Shown: piece by piece, positions 56,380 through 64,000 of the stretch
How positions within the stretch are numbered: position 1 is the stretch's first letter
Layout: each line of letters begins with the position of its first letter
Source of the DNA: Streptomyces roseifaciens
GTDB taxonomy: Bacteria; Actinomycetota; Actinomycetes; Streptomycetales; Streptomycetaceae
Assembly: GCF_001445655.1 (NCBI RefSeq)
Contig: NZ_LNBE01000001.1
Coordinates: 377,061-441,060 of the forward strand
Direction of reading: 5' to 3'
DNA length: 64,000 nt
The notes under the pieces: model-generated
Told to the model about the DNA's origin: nothing
The model's database searches: none
The model's input: the letters and a program-made list of their open reading frames with translations, nothing else
Position numbers and translations under genes: made by a program

Positions 56380-56473
56380 GCTGGCCCGAACCGTTCGGCG
56401 CGAGTGCCTGTGTCAGCTCCAGGTCTCCCACTGGGGGTGCCGCCCGCAGGCCGCTCTGTCCGGCTGCCGGGGC

Positions 56474-57616
56474 TCACATGTCGCATGCGGGCTGTCCCAG
56501 CTGCCAGGGCAGGCAAGACGCCGCCCCCAGCGCCTCGGTGGGCTGCGCCACCTGCGTATGGCCGGGCGACAGCCGCAGTTCCTGCGGCAGGCCGACGCCC
56601 GACGTGGGCCTGCCGCTGAGCTCGCCGACGGCCTCGGGCGCCGTGGCGGCGGGGACACTGTGCCGCTGCAGCCAGTCCATCAGCGCCCACCGGCCGACCT
56701 GGAAGTCGACACCCCACTGATCCATCTGCTCCCGCATCTGATCCATCCACCGAGTGCGGGCCTGCCCGTCGCGCTTGTTGGCGTGCTCGAAGGCGGCCAG
56801 GTGGGCGGCCATGGCCGCCGCCTCCGGCATCAGCACCAGCGGTGCCGCGGGCACCGCGTGTTCTCCAAGTCCCGCGTCCCGCGCCCGCTGCACCCAGCGT
56901 GGGGTGTCCGGCAGGTGTGTCCACCAGTGCACCGTGATCTGGAAGGCGTCGGCGAACAACTCCTCACCGGCCGGCCCGTAGCGCTGGTACAGGGCCTCGC
57001 GATCCCGGTGGGCTGCAATGGTCTGCGTCAGCAGCTTCAGCGACAACCCCCACGTACCACCGGTAGAGTCGCTGTCGGTAAACCGCAGATGCTCCAGACA
57101 GACCCGCCACCGGTCCGGGCTGATCATCCACACCGTCTCGTGCACCCCGCCGACGGCGGCGCACGTCCCGCACAGCGCCACCAGATGCCCCTGGCGCGGC
57201 AGCCATGGCCAGGTCCACACCGGTTCCCTGTCGGTGGCCGGCTCCAGCAGGTGGGCGGCCGTGCTCGGCAGACCCTCCTGCAGCGCACGGGCCGTGGTCC
57301 CGCACAGCACCGCCAGATACTCAAGCCCGCGCTCGTTGACGTACATCTCGGTGGTGGAGGGGTAGGTTCGCACCCGCGCCGGATCCCGCGAGGCCTTGCC
57401 GAAGCCCACACGCTCCAGCAGCTCCTCCAGATGAAGTCCCTGGCCGTGCGCGAGCCGGCTGACGTAACTGCCGGTCGACTCCCCTCGCACCGGCGCCACC
57501 CGCACCGGCAGCGGCTGCCGAGGGCCGAACCCCCATGCCTGAGCCGCCCGTTTCCCCACCTTCCGCCCCCTTTCCAGCTTGCCTGCGGCGGCCCTCAGCA
57601 GCCCGGCGCCTGTCAT
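56474..57616 (-). CDS. TniQ-family targeting protein (element 3)
   Basis: About 380 residues. Near the N-terminus comes P-V-R-V-A-P-V-R-G-E-S-T-G-S-Y-V-S-R-L-A, the TniQ opening. A zinc-binding region follows with C-G-T-C-A at about 150 and C-L-E-H near residue 170. TniQ would direct element 3 to its target. The frame is open to 57721, but ATG 57616 is preferred because family similarity starts after it and a start at 57721 would leave only 14 bases to the divergent helicase gene. It lies upstream of tnsAB on the same strand, 94 bases apart. Confidence 0.82.
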   Translation of the reverse strand: MTGAGLLRAAAGKLERGRKVGKRAAQAWGFGPRQPLPVRVAPVRGESTGSYVSRLAHGQGLHLEELLERVGFGKASRDPARVRTYPSTTEMYVNERGLEYLAVLCGTTARALQEGLPSTAAHLLEPATDREPVWTWPWLPRQGHLVALCGTCAAVGGVHETVWMISPDRWRVCLEHLRFTDSDSTGGTWGLSLKLLTQTIAAHRDREALYQRYGPAGEELFADAFQITVHWWTHLPDTPRWVQRARDAGLGEHAVPAAPLVLMPEAAAMAAHLAAFEHANKRDGQARTRWMDQMREQMDQWGVDFQVGRWALMDWLQRHSVPAATAPEAVGELSGRPTSGVGLPQELRLSPGHTQVAQPTEALGAASCLPWQLGQPACDM

Positions 57617-57735
57617 GCTGCGCCGCCGCCGTGCTGTCGAACCCTCCTCACCAGTCGAATACGCCGGAAAGGGTGAACTGGCCTCGAAAGGAAAACCGGC
57701 CACTGCCTCCGCGCCGACCATGAGATTCCCGGTAC

Positions 57736-60096
57736 ATGATCACGAGGGGGAGGCCGGTGCTCGGGGCCGTATCCGAAGACCAGCTCACCGAAGACCAGGA
57801 AGATCCGTTCGTCACCCCGCTGCGTGGCCATCAGGCCATTGCCGTCCGCAACACCGTCTCCGCGTTCCTCGACCACCACGCCCGCGTCAGCGTCGTGATG
57901 GCCACCGGCACCGGCAAGACCCACGTTGCCCTCCACGTCACCTACCGCATCGCTCCGCGCGGCAACGTGATCCTCTTCGCCCCCAACATTCAACTGCTCT
58001 ACCAGACCGCACAGGTCTGGCATCGCGAGGGCCGCCGCGGGCTGTACCTGACCATCTGCAGTCAGGACGGCGTTGGCACGGTGCCCGGCGGTCTCCTGCG
58101 CGTCACCTCGGCCGAGGAACTGGCCCACCACGCTGCCCGGGCAGCAGCCTTCGGGCCGCTGAACGTTTTGTGCACCTATCACTCGCAGGACAAGGTCGAA
58201 GAGGCCCACCGCGAGCATCACCTCGCCCGCTGGGACCTCATAATCTGCGACGAAGCCCACCGGACCGCCGGCGACGGCAACAAAGCCTGGGCGCACGTCC
58301 TGGACGATGCGCTCATCCCCGCCCGCCACCGCCTCCACCTGACCGCCACCCCTCGCGTTCTGGCCCCGAATGTAGGCGAGGACATCCTTGGCACCGACGT
58401 GATCGCCTCCATGGACGACCCGCGTCTGTACGGGCCCGTCGTCTACCGCCTCTCCCTGGCCGAGTCGATCGCCCAAGGGCTCCTGGCCGACTACGAGATC
58501 GTCGCTGTCGAAGTCACCGAGAACGACCTCAGACAGGCCCTGCGCAACACCCGACGCATCGACGCCACCAGCGAAGGCCTACGCCTGGCAGCCGCACAGG
58601 TCGCCCTCCTACACGCCCAGCACCTCTACGACCTTCGCCGCACCCTCACCTTCCACACCTACATCGCCGACGCATCCGTCTATGCCGAAACCCTCACCGA
58701 GACCGCCGAGTTCATACCGCCGTACATGCGCTGCCACCTGGTCAGCAACGTGGTCCACAGCAAGACCGGCGCGGTCGCCCGCCGCGAACGGGTCCAGGAA
58801 TTCATCGACACCCCCGCCCACGCCCCCACCGGAGAGGATCTTCCGCGCCGGGCGGTGCTCAGCAACTGCAACTGCTTCACCGAAGGCGTCGACATCCCCT
58901 CCCTGGACTCCATCCTGTTCGCCGAACCCAAGAGCAGCCCGATCCAGATCCTCCAGGCCGTCGGCCGAGCCCTGCGCCAGACCCCCGGACAAGGCAAGAT
59001 CGCCCGCATCATCGTCCCCGTCTACCTCAGCCCGGACCAACAGCTCGAAGAAGGCGTCAAAGGCACCAGCTTCCACCTGCTGCACCAAATCCTCATCAGC
59101 CTCAGCGTCTGGGACGAACTCGTCTTCGACCGCATCCACTTCCTGGGCGGTGACCGCACCCTGCGCCCCTACACCCCCGCCCGCCCGCTGCGCGCCGACG
59201 AACTGATCGAACTGCTCCATCCCAAGAACACCCCCGCCCCCAACCAGATCTGGGACAGCGCCTACGAACACGCGCAGGCCTTCCACGCCCGACACGGACA
59301 CGTGAACGTCCCAGACCGCCACCGCACCGACGACGGCTTCTACCTGGGCTGGTGGCTGGGCACGCAGCGCAGCCTGAACCAGCACGGCATGCTTCTGCCG
59401 GAGCGCGCCGAAGCCCTCGACCTGCTGGACATGCGATGGGAACACTCCCGCACCAGCATCGAGTTCACCCTCGACATGGCACGCGACTATGTAGCCCGGC
59501 ACGGCCACCTCGTCCCCGCCCAGGGCGAGTCCCATGGCGGCATCCCTCTGGGAGCACGGCTCTCCCGGCTCCGCGCCGAAGCGGACCGCCGCGAACTGCC
59601 CTACTGCTACCACCGTGCCCTCACCGAGATCTACCCCTGGTGGAACAGCCGCTGGGACAAAACCGGGCGGTGGCGCTGCACCTACGCCGCCGTCGTGGCC
59701 GCCGCCCGCCGGAACACGGTGCCCTTCCCCGACCACGGCCCGGAACAGGCCGAAAACCCCTACAGCGAATGGCTGGCCGACCAGATCGCCGCCCTACCCC
59801 GCCTCACCACCACCCAGCATGAACTTCTCGGCCAGATCCCCCTGCGCCACCCTCTCGCGTACCTGCTGCGCCGCCCCCGCGGATACTCGGCCTGGGCCTT
59901 CCACAAAGGACTGCGGGAGGCCTACCTGTTCCGCCGCGCCCACCAACACCTCGCCGTCCCCGCCACTTACCGAGGCAACGACCAAGGCCCCCCACTCCTA
60001 CTGCGCCGCTGGCTGTCCGAACGCCGCCGGAACGTCACCCGGCTCACCACACAGCAGATCAACGCCCTGGAGGCGCTGGACATGCGATGGAGCTAA
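57736..60096 (+). CDS. TtrA-like SF2 helicase with helicase-associated repeats (terminal helicase 1)
   Basis: 786 residues. SF2 motifs: Walker A M-A-T-G-T-G-K-T at 55-62, DEAH at 172-175, S/T-A-T motif in H-L-T-A-T-P-R, and motif VI Q-A-V-G-R-A-L-R-Q. The C-terminal ~300 residues carry HA repeats (G-H-V-N-V-P, G-W-W-L-G-T-Q-R, L-D-M-R-W twice). Helicases of this type (TtrA in S. lividans/coelicolor) sit at the ends of linear replicons and are linked to conjugal transfer or end function. Divergent from tniQ; ATG 57736. Followed by an overlapping ATG and a small gene, likely one operon running toward the telomere. Confidence 0.85.
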   Translation: MITRGRPVLGAVSEDQLTEDQEDPFVTPLRGHQAIAVRNTVSAFLDHHARVSVVMATGTGKTHVALHVTYRIAPRGNVILFAPNIQLLYQTAQVWHREGRRGLYLTICSQDGVGTVPGGLLRVTSAEELAHHAARAAAFGPLNVLCTYHSQDKVEEAHREHHLARWDLIICDEAHRTAGDGNKAWAHVLDDALIPARHRLHLTATPRVLAPNVGEDILGTDVIASMDDPRLYGPVVYRLSLAESIAQGLLADYEIVAVEVTENDLRQALRNTRRIDATSEGLRLAAAQVALLHAQHLYDLRRTLTFHTYIADASVYAETLTETAEFIPPYMRCHLVSNVVHSKTGAVARRERVQEFIDTPAHAPTGEDLPRRAVLSNCNCFTEGVDIPSLDSILFAEPKSSPIQILQAVGRALRQTPGQGKIARIIVPVYLSPDQQLEEGVKGTSFHLLHQILISLSVWDELVFDRIHFLGGDRTLRPYTPARPLRADELIELLHPKNTPAPNQIWDSAYEHAQAFHARHGHVNVPDRHRTDDGFYLGWWLGTQRSLNQHGMLLPERAEALDLLDMRWEHSRTSIEFTLDMARDYVARHGHLVPAQGESHGGIPLGARLSRLRAEADRRELPYCYHRALTEIYPWWNSRWDKTGRWRCTYAAVVAAARRNTVPFPDHGPEQAENPYSEWLADQIAALPRLTTTQHELLGQIPLRHPLAYLLRRPRGYSAWAFHKGLREAYLFRRAHQHLAVPATYRGNDQGPPLLLRRWLSERRRNVTRLTTQQINALEALDMRWS

Positions 60097-60167
60097 CCCG
60101 TCGACCACAAGAAGACCGCCCCGCCTCACCCCAAACGACGAACGACGATGAGGAACAAGGAGCCGTA

Positions 60168-60650
60168 ATGCTGAGCAGCAACCCTGCCGAGAAAGCCGAG
60201 GAAGAGACCGCAACCAGCGCTGTCCACGCACACTCCGACGCAGATACACGATCTTCGCCGCCGTCGGTGTTGCTGGCGAACCCGAGCGATGTCGTGGCAG
60301 ACGAGCTGTTCTACGCGACGGTAGAGGAATGCGAGGACTGCCGGACGATCTTGCTCGACTGCGCCGCACAGGACGCGCAAGCGGTGAAAAAGCTGGTGGA
60401 CTGGGCATTCTGGATCACCTCCGAAGTACACGGCGGCCTTCCTGACGCACTCGTGAACCCAAACCCACCCAAGGACACTCTTTTCCACCCCTCAGCCACC
60501 TTCTGCCGCCTCGCCGAGAGATACCGCACAGGTCAGACAAACAGTGCCGACCATGTCCGCGGACCAGAGCAGCGCCGGGAAGTGGCGGATGACGCTGTCA
60601 CCCTTGTGACCGGACTCGACCGGTACGGGGCAGACTTCCTCTACTGGTAA
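60168..60650 (+). CDS. Small hypothetical protein between the terminal helicases
   Basis: 160 residues from ATG 60168, with AAGGAG eight bases upstream; the frame is open to ATG 60087 inside the helicase stop. An acidic N-terminus is followed by E-E-C-E-D-C and I-L-L-D-C, three cysteines that could bind metal, and a helical C-terminal half ending F-L-Y-W. No signal or membrane segment. Position in the run of terminal genes suggests co-transcription with helicase 1, but no function is known. Confidence 0.6.
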   Translation: MLSSNPAEKAEEETATSAVHAHSDADTRSSPPSVLLANPSDVVADELFYATVEECEDCRTILLDCAAQDAQAVKKLVDWAFWITSEVHGGLPDALVNPNPPKDTLFHPSATFCRLAERYRTGQTNSADHVRGPEQRREVADDAVTLVTGLDRYGADFLYW

Positions 60651-60724
60651 CCGCCCCTGCCAGACCGAACCTGATCCCACGGCAACGATGTGCCAGGATC
60701 ACTCTGCAAAGAGGGGGGATCCCG

Positions 60725-61144
60725 GTGGGTTCGCTGCAGGTAGATGTACTGGCATACGAGGCGCCGTGCGAGCGGTGTTCTTTTTCCCTGTGGTGGGTGT
60801 TCGGCCTACTGCCGTCATACCGACCGCATGGTGAGGAGTTCACCACCACGGACTTCCCCGAAGCCGTCGACATGGCACGCCGCATCCTTGCGGCGCCGGA
60901 CGGCGACACGGCAGACGTCGCAGCACAGTTGCACGACCGGCCTGCCTGGCAGCGGGGCCGCAGCTTCAACCCGAACCGGTGCGGCGCCTGCGGGCATCAC
61001 GCAGACTGGCACGCCCTCGACACGATCATCACTCACGTCTACCACCACGAGGGATGGATCTATGCCGCCGCCGGCCGGGTCCCCGTCCCTGAGTGGCGTG
61101 CGATCAGAGGCCGGGGACAAGGAATCTACTGGCCGTACTGCTGA
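60725..61144 (+). CDS. Small protein with two CxxC motifs between the terminal helicases
   Basis: 139 residues from GTG 60725 (GAGGGGGATC upstream). C-E-R-C at 15-18 and C-G-A-C at 86-89, followed by H-H-A-D-W-H, could form a zinc-binding site. The middle is helical (F-P-E-A-V-D-M-A-R-R-I-L-A) and the C-terminus aromatic. No family is recognised. It precedes helicase 2 by 54 bases, so an operon is likely. Confidence 0.6.
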   Translation: MGSLQVDVLAYEAPCERCSFSLWWVFGLLPSYRPHGEEFTTTDFPEAVDMARRILAAPDGDTADVAAQLHDRPAWQRGRSFNPNRCGACGHHADWHALDTIITHVYHHEGWIYAAAGRVPVPEWRAIRGRGQGIYWPYC

Positions 61145-61198
61145 TTCCCGCGGACCCGCCCCCTCGACGTCTCCAGCCGCGCCATGAGGAACCACCTG

Positions 61199-63676
61199 AT
61201 GACCACCGACTCCAGCATCGACGACACGCCCACCTCGGATCGCCCCGAACGCCGGGAGCTGCGCCCCGATCAGCAGGCGGCGGTGGACAGCGCGGTCCGG
61301 CACCTCTGGAAGCCTGGGGCGCGTGGGCATGTGGTCTCGGCGTGCGGGACGGGTAAGACGCTGATCGCGCTGCGCACTGCCGAGGCGCTCGATGCCCGCC
61401 ACCTTCTGGTGGCAGTGCCGTCCCTGGACTTGCTGGGGCAGTGGGCGGCCGCGGCCCGCGCGGATGGGCGCCGTGAACGGTTGATGGCGGTCTCTTCCTT
61501 CGATGCCAGCAAGCATCCTCTGCTGGCTGGCGCTGGGGCGGTGTCCACGAGTTCGGGGGAGTACCTGGCCTATTGGTTGGCCCAGCGCACCAAGCGGCGG
61601 GAGCGGGTGACCGTGTTCGTCACCCTCGACTCGCTGCCCAGAATCGAAGAGACCCAGCACACAGTCTTCCCGGTTCCCGTCTTCGACCTGCTGGTGGTGG
61701 ATGAGGCACACCGCACCGCCGGATCCTGGGAAAAGCAGTGGACGATGATCCACGACCAGACCCGGGTCCTGGCCGACCGCCGTCTCTACCTGACCGCGAC
61801 ACCCTACGAGTGGGAAGCCCCCCGCCTGACCGAGGCTCCGGACACACGTCCGCAGCCCAAGCGTACCGCGACCACCACCCCCCAATGGGAGACCCCCTCC
61901 CTGATCGCGTCAATGGACGACCCCAAGGTGTTCGGCAAACGCCTGCACACCTACTCCCACGCAGACGCGATCGACGACGGCGTCCTAGCCGACTACCAAC
62001 TCCTGATCCCCGCGATCACCGACACCGACCTGCGCAGCGCCCTCACCGACACCGACGCCCAGACCGGCTTCGGTCCCACGGCCCGCCGTACGAGCGCCCT
62101 GCACCTGGCCGTCCTCAAAGCCATGACCGAGCACGACCTCAAGCACGTGATCGTCTACTTCCAGCAGATCGCGGACGCCGCGGACTTCGCCCGCCAATTC
62201 AGCCACACCCTGCGCACCCTCCCCGCCCAACAGCGCCCCGACTGGGCCCCAGACCTCCTCGTGCAGTCGATCAACGGCACCCACACCCCCGACCAACGCC
62301 AGAAGATCCAGAACCGCTTCATCGCCGCTCCCCGCAGCATCCTGACCAACGCACAAGTCCTCGGCGAGGGCATCGACCTGCCCGCCGTGGACGCGGTCGT
62401 GTTCGCGGACCGCACCGCGAGCGTGCGCCGCATCGTCCAGGCCCTCGGCCGCGCCCTACGCAAACCCCCCACCCTCGCCACCAAGACAGCGAGTCTGGTC
62501 ATCCCGGCCTACACCCCACCCGACGCCGACCCCACCGACCTCCTCGGCACCCCCTACGAGGCCCTCTGGCTCGTCACCGCAGCGCTGCGCCACCACGACC
62601 AGACCATCGCCGCCCGCGCCCCACGCAAGAACACCAAGCGCCGCCTGGAAACCGACACCCACCAACTCATCGCGCGCCGCTTCCGCTTCGACTTCACGCT
62701 GGATGCCGACCACATCGCCCGCGCGATGGACCTGATCGCCTGGCCCGCAGTCGGCACGACCCTGTCCACCCCCCGCCGCGCCGGCCTCGCCGCCGCCGTC
62801 CGATACCACACCGAACACGGCCACCTGCGCGTACCCACCGACTACGAAGACTCCTACGGATACCGCCTCGGCTCCTTCATCGACGGACAGCGCACCGCCC
62901 ACCGCCAAGGCACTCTCACCGCAGAATGGATCGCCGAGCTCGAAGACCTCGGCATGATCTGGGACGCCCACGAAGCCACCTGGGCCGGCCACCTGACCAC
63001 CGTCGAGGCCTTCCACGCCGAGCACGGCCACCTCGCCATCCCTGCCACCAAACCCGGCGGCCAATTCCTCACCGACCAACGCTCCCTGGCCCGCAAAGGC
63101 CACCTCGACCCCACTCGCGAAGCTCAACTCACCGCACTCGACTCGCACTGGACGCTCCCGCATGGCCCGGACTGGCACCGCAAGTACCACCTGCTGCGCC
63201 GCCAGATCGAAGCAGGCCACGCCCCTGCCACCTGGCAGCGGGACTTGACGATCGACGGTGTGAAAGCCGGCGGCTGGCTCCACCGCCAGTTCACCGCCTG
63301 GACCCGACTCGACGATGGCCAACGCGCCCTCCTCACGCACCTCGGACTGACCCCCGATCAAGTCCCGCTCCCCGCACCGAAAACGAGCTCCACGTCTGGT
63401 ACACGGACCCGCCGCTCCTTTGGCCAGACTGCCGAGCTCCTGCGCTTGTTCGTGGAACGCTGGAGCCGCCCGCCGAGCGCTCGGGAGTGGATGGAGGTCG
63501 ACGGCGAGCGCGTCATGATCGGTCCATGGCTCTGTAAGGTACGCACCAAGCAGAATCTGGGACAACTCACCCAAGAGCAGGGCCAGTTGATGATCGACAT
63601 CCTCAAGGGTGAGTGGGGCGCGGCCGACCGTGAATCCTCCGCAGAGGAGCCCGGCCAACTCTCGGAGATCCCATAG
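61199..63676 (+). CDS. TtrA-like SF2 helicase with helicase-associated repeats (terminal helicase 2, last gene)
   Basis: 825 residues from ATG 61199, chosen because GAGGAACC lies in front of it; ATG 61184 is also in frame. Walker A A-C-G-T-G-K-T at 48-54, DEAH at 168-171, T-A-T-P motif, and Q-A-L-G-R-A-L-R motif VI. The C-terminal part has HA repeats (G-H-L-R-V-P, Y-R-L-G-S-F-I, L-G-M-I-W, G-H-L-A-I-P, H-W-T-L-P). It is the last gene, 324 bases from the end of the window and transcribed toward the telomere. It is diverged from helicase 1, so the two are not a recent tandem duplication. Confidence 0.88.
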   Translation: MTTDSSIDDTPTSDRPERRELRPDQQAAVDSAVRHLWKPGARGHVVSACGTGKTLIALRTAEALDARHLLVAVPSLDLLGQWAAAARADGRRERLMAVSSFDASKHPLLAGAGAVSTSSGEYLAYWLAQRTKRRERVTVFVTLDSLPRIEETQHTVFPVPVFDLLVVDEAHRTAGSWEKQWTMIHDQTRVLADRRLYLTATPYEWEAPRLTEAPDTRPQPKRTATTTPQWETPSLIASMDDPKVFGKRLHTYSHADAIDDGVLADYQLLIPAITDTDLRSALTDTDAQTGFGPTARRTSALHLAVLKAMTEHDLKHVIVYFQQIADAADFARQFSHTLRTLPAQQRPDWAPDLLVQSINGTHTPDQRQKIQNRFIAAPRSILTNAQVLGEGIDLPAVDAVVFADRTASVRRIVQALGRALRKPPTLATKTASLVIPAYTPPDADPTDLLGTPYEALWLVTAALRHHDQTIAARAPRKNTKRRLETDTHQLIARRFRFDFTLDADHIARAMDLIAWPAVGTTLSTPRRAGLAAAVRYHTEHGHLRVPTDYEDSYGYRLGSFIDGQRTAHRQGTLTAEWIAELEDLGMIWDAHEATWAGHLTTVEAFHAEHGHLAIPATKPGGQFLTDQRSLARKGHLDPTREAQLTALDSHWTLPHGPDWHRKYHLLRRQIEAGHAPATWQRDLTIDGVKAGGWLHRQFTAWTRLDDGQRALLTHLGLTPDQVPLPAPKTSSTSGTRTRRSFGQTAELLRLFVERWSRPPSAREWMEVDGERVMIGPWLCKVRTKQNLGQLTQEQGQLMIDILKGEWGAADRESSAEEPGQLSEIP

Positions 63677-63855
63677 TTTTTTGCTTCCAAATAGCGCATA
63701 GCCCAACCCGGGCCACTAGAGTAGAAGCATTAGGTCTCCCATCAGATCGAAGGGTCGGGGACAGCAACCACCGGGGCGTATGACGTGAGAGCCAAGGGAA
63801 CAGAACCCGCACAGTCCGGACCACCGCAGGACCATCCGCCTTGCTGCGTAGTTGA
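63677..63855. other. Subtelomeric spacer
   Basis: About 180 bases between the last helicase gene and the telomeric hairpins, without a gene. It contains several short purine-rich blocks but no clear repeat. Confidence 0.5.
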
Positions 63856-64000
63856 GGAATCCGCGGAGCGGATTCCGGCATCCCGGATCGCGGAGCGATC
63901 CGGGATGCCGGCCAACGGAGTTGGCCGATCAGCCGAGCGGAGCTCGGCTTTCTCCGCCGCGTAGCGGCGGCGCGTCGTGTCTGCGGAGCAGACCGCGCGC
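63856..64000. repeat. Telomere: six hairpins with GNA loops
   Basis: Stems lie at 63856-63876 (9 bp, loop GGA), 63877-63909 (15 bp, GGA), 63910-63926 (7 bp, GGA), 63931-63949 (8 bp, GGA), 63954-63970 (7 bp, GTA) and 63979-63993 (6 bp, GGA). They end in GCGCGC-type sequence. The plus strand would be the 3' overhang here, and every loop on it is GNA, as known for Streptomyces telomeres where sheared G-A pairs stabilise the hairpins. The 5' end (reverse strand, GCGCGCGGTC) does not match the archetypal CCCGCGGAGCGGG, so this is a non-archetypal or slightly incomplete telomere. Confidence 0.85.

Noticed and set aside
46813..57616. CRISPR-associated transposon (CAST)
   Set aside because: Fused TnsAB plus TniQ and TnsC recall CAST elements, but no cas gene, direct-repeat array or Cas12k/Cascade-like frame was found.

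Overview
The window looks like the right-hand end of a linear Streptomyces (or close actinomycete) replicon: a chromosome arm tip or a linear plasmid. DNA is very GC-rich with G/C third positions. The last 145 bases carry six consecutive short inverted repeats whose 3-base centres, read on the strand ending in the 3' terminus, are all GNA (GGA five times, GTA once). That is the known signature of Streptomyces telomeric 3' overhangs. An operon resembling tap-tpg (telomere-associated protein and terminal protein) lies at 42.4-44.9 kb. Two TtrA-like terminal helicases are the last large genes. The terminal bases do not match the archetypal Streptomyces telomere start, so this may be a divergent telomere class or a slightly incomplete end. 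No CRISPR array, cas gene, rRNA or integrase was seen.

Layout. 0.5-5 kb: a lipoprotein gene with an internal stop, an astacin-type metalloprotease with two small upstream genes, and a MerR remnant. 5.2-10.9 kb: a decayed Tn7-like core (tnsA, tnsB, tnsC, tniQ, all on the minus strand); tnsA has a nonsense codon, tnsB an internal deletion and frameshift, tniQ two frameshifts, and only tnsC is open. 11.1-13.3 kb: a second, truncated element (tniQ and the 3' part of tniB/tnsC) beside a Tn5053/Tn402-like inverted repeat. 13.4-16.4 kb: a small gene plus a frameshifted NB-ARC/TPR STAND gene. 16.7-31 kb: accessory genes (truncated metallophosphoesterase, CBS-BON protein, VWA protein, secreted mini-protein, MFS exporter with a divergent regulator, alpha/beta hydrolase) separated by long gene-poor stretches with a diverged repeated element and tandem repeats. 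31-34.4 kb: a large LuxR (LAL) regulator and an initiator tRNA. 34.8-42.1 kb: mostly broken genes (HExxH protein, Cys-rich gene, IS1380-type and MpaB-type remnants), with an apparently intact thioredoxin-like gene and a candidate polymorphic toxin/immunity pair.

42.4-64 kb is the most coherent part. It runs xre-tap-like-tpg-like operon, a relic of a terminal helicase, a three-gene ABC-ATPase/nuclease conflict system (46.8-51.6 kb, best described as ABC-three-component or Lamassu-like), a complete Tn7-like core (tnsC, a tnsA-tnsB fusion, tniQ), two TtrA-like helicases with two small genes between them, and the telomere. A reasonable reading is that the arm tip accumulates Tn7-like elements and defence cargo while keeping its own end-replication genes. 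The ABC-ATPase/nuclease operon converges on the intact Tn7-like core across a shared terminator, so it is the best candidate for a new or little-described system.
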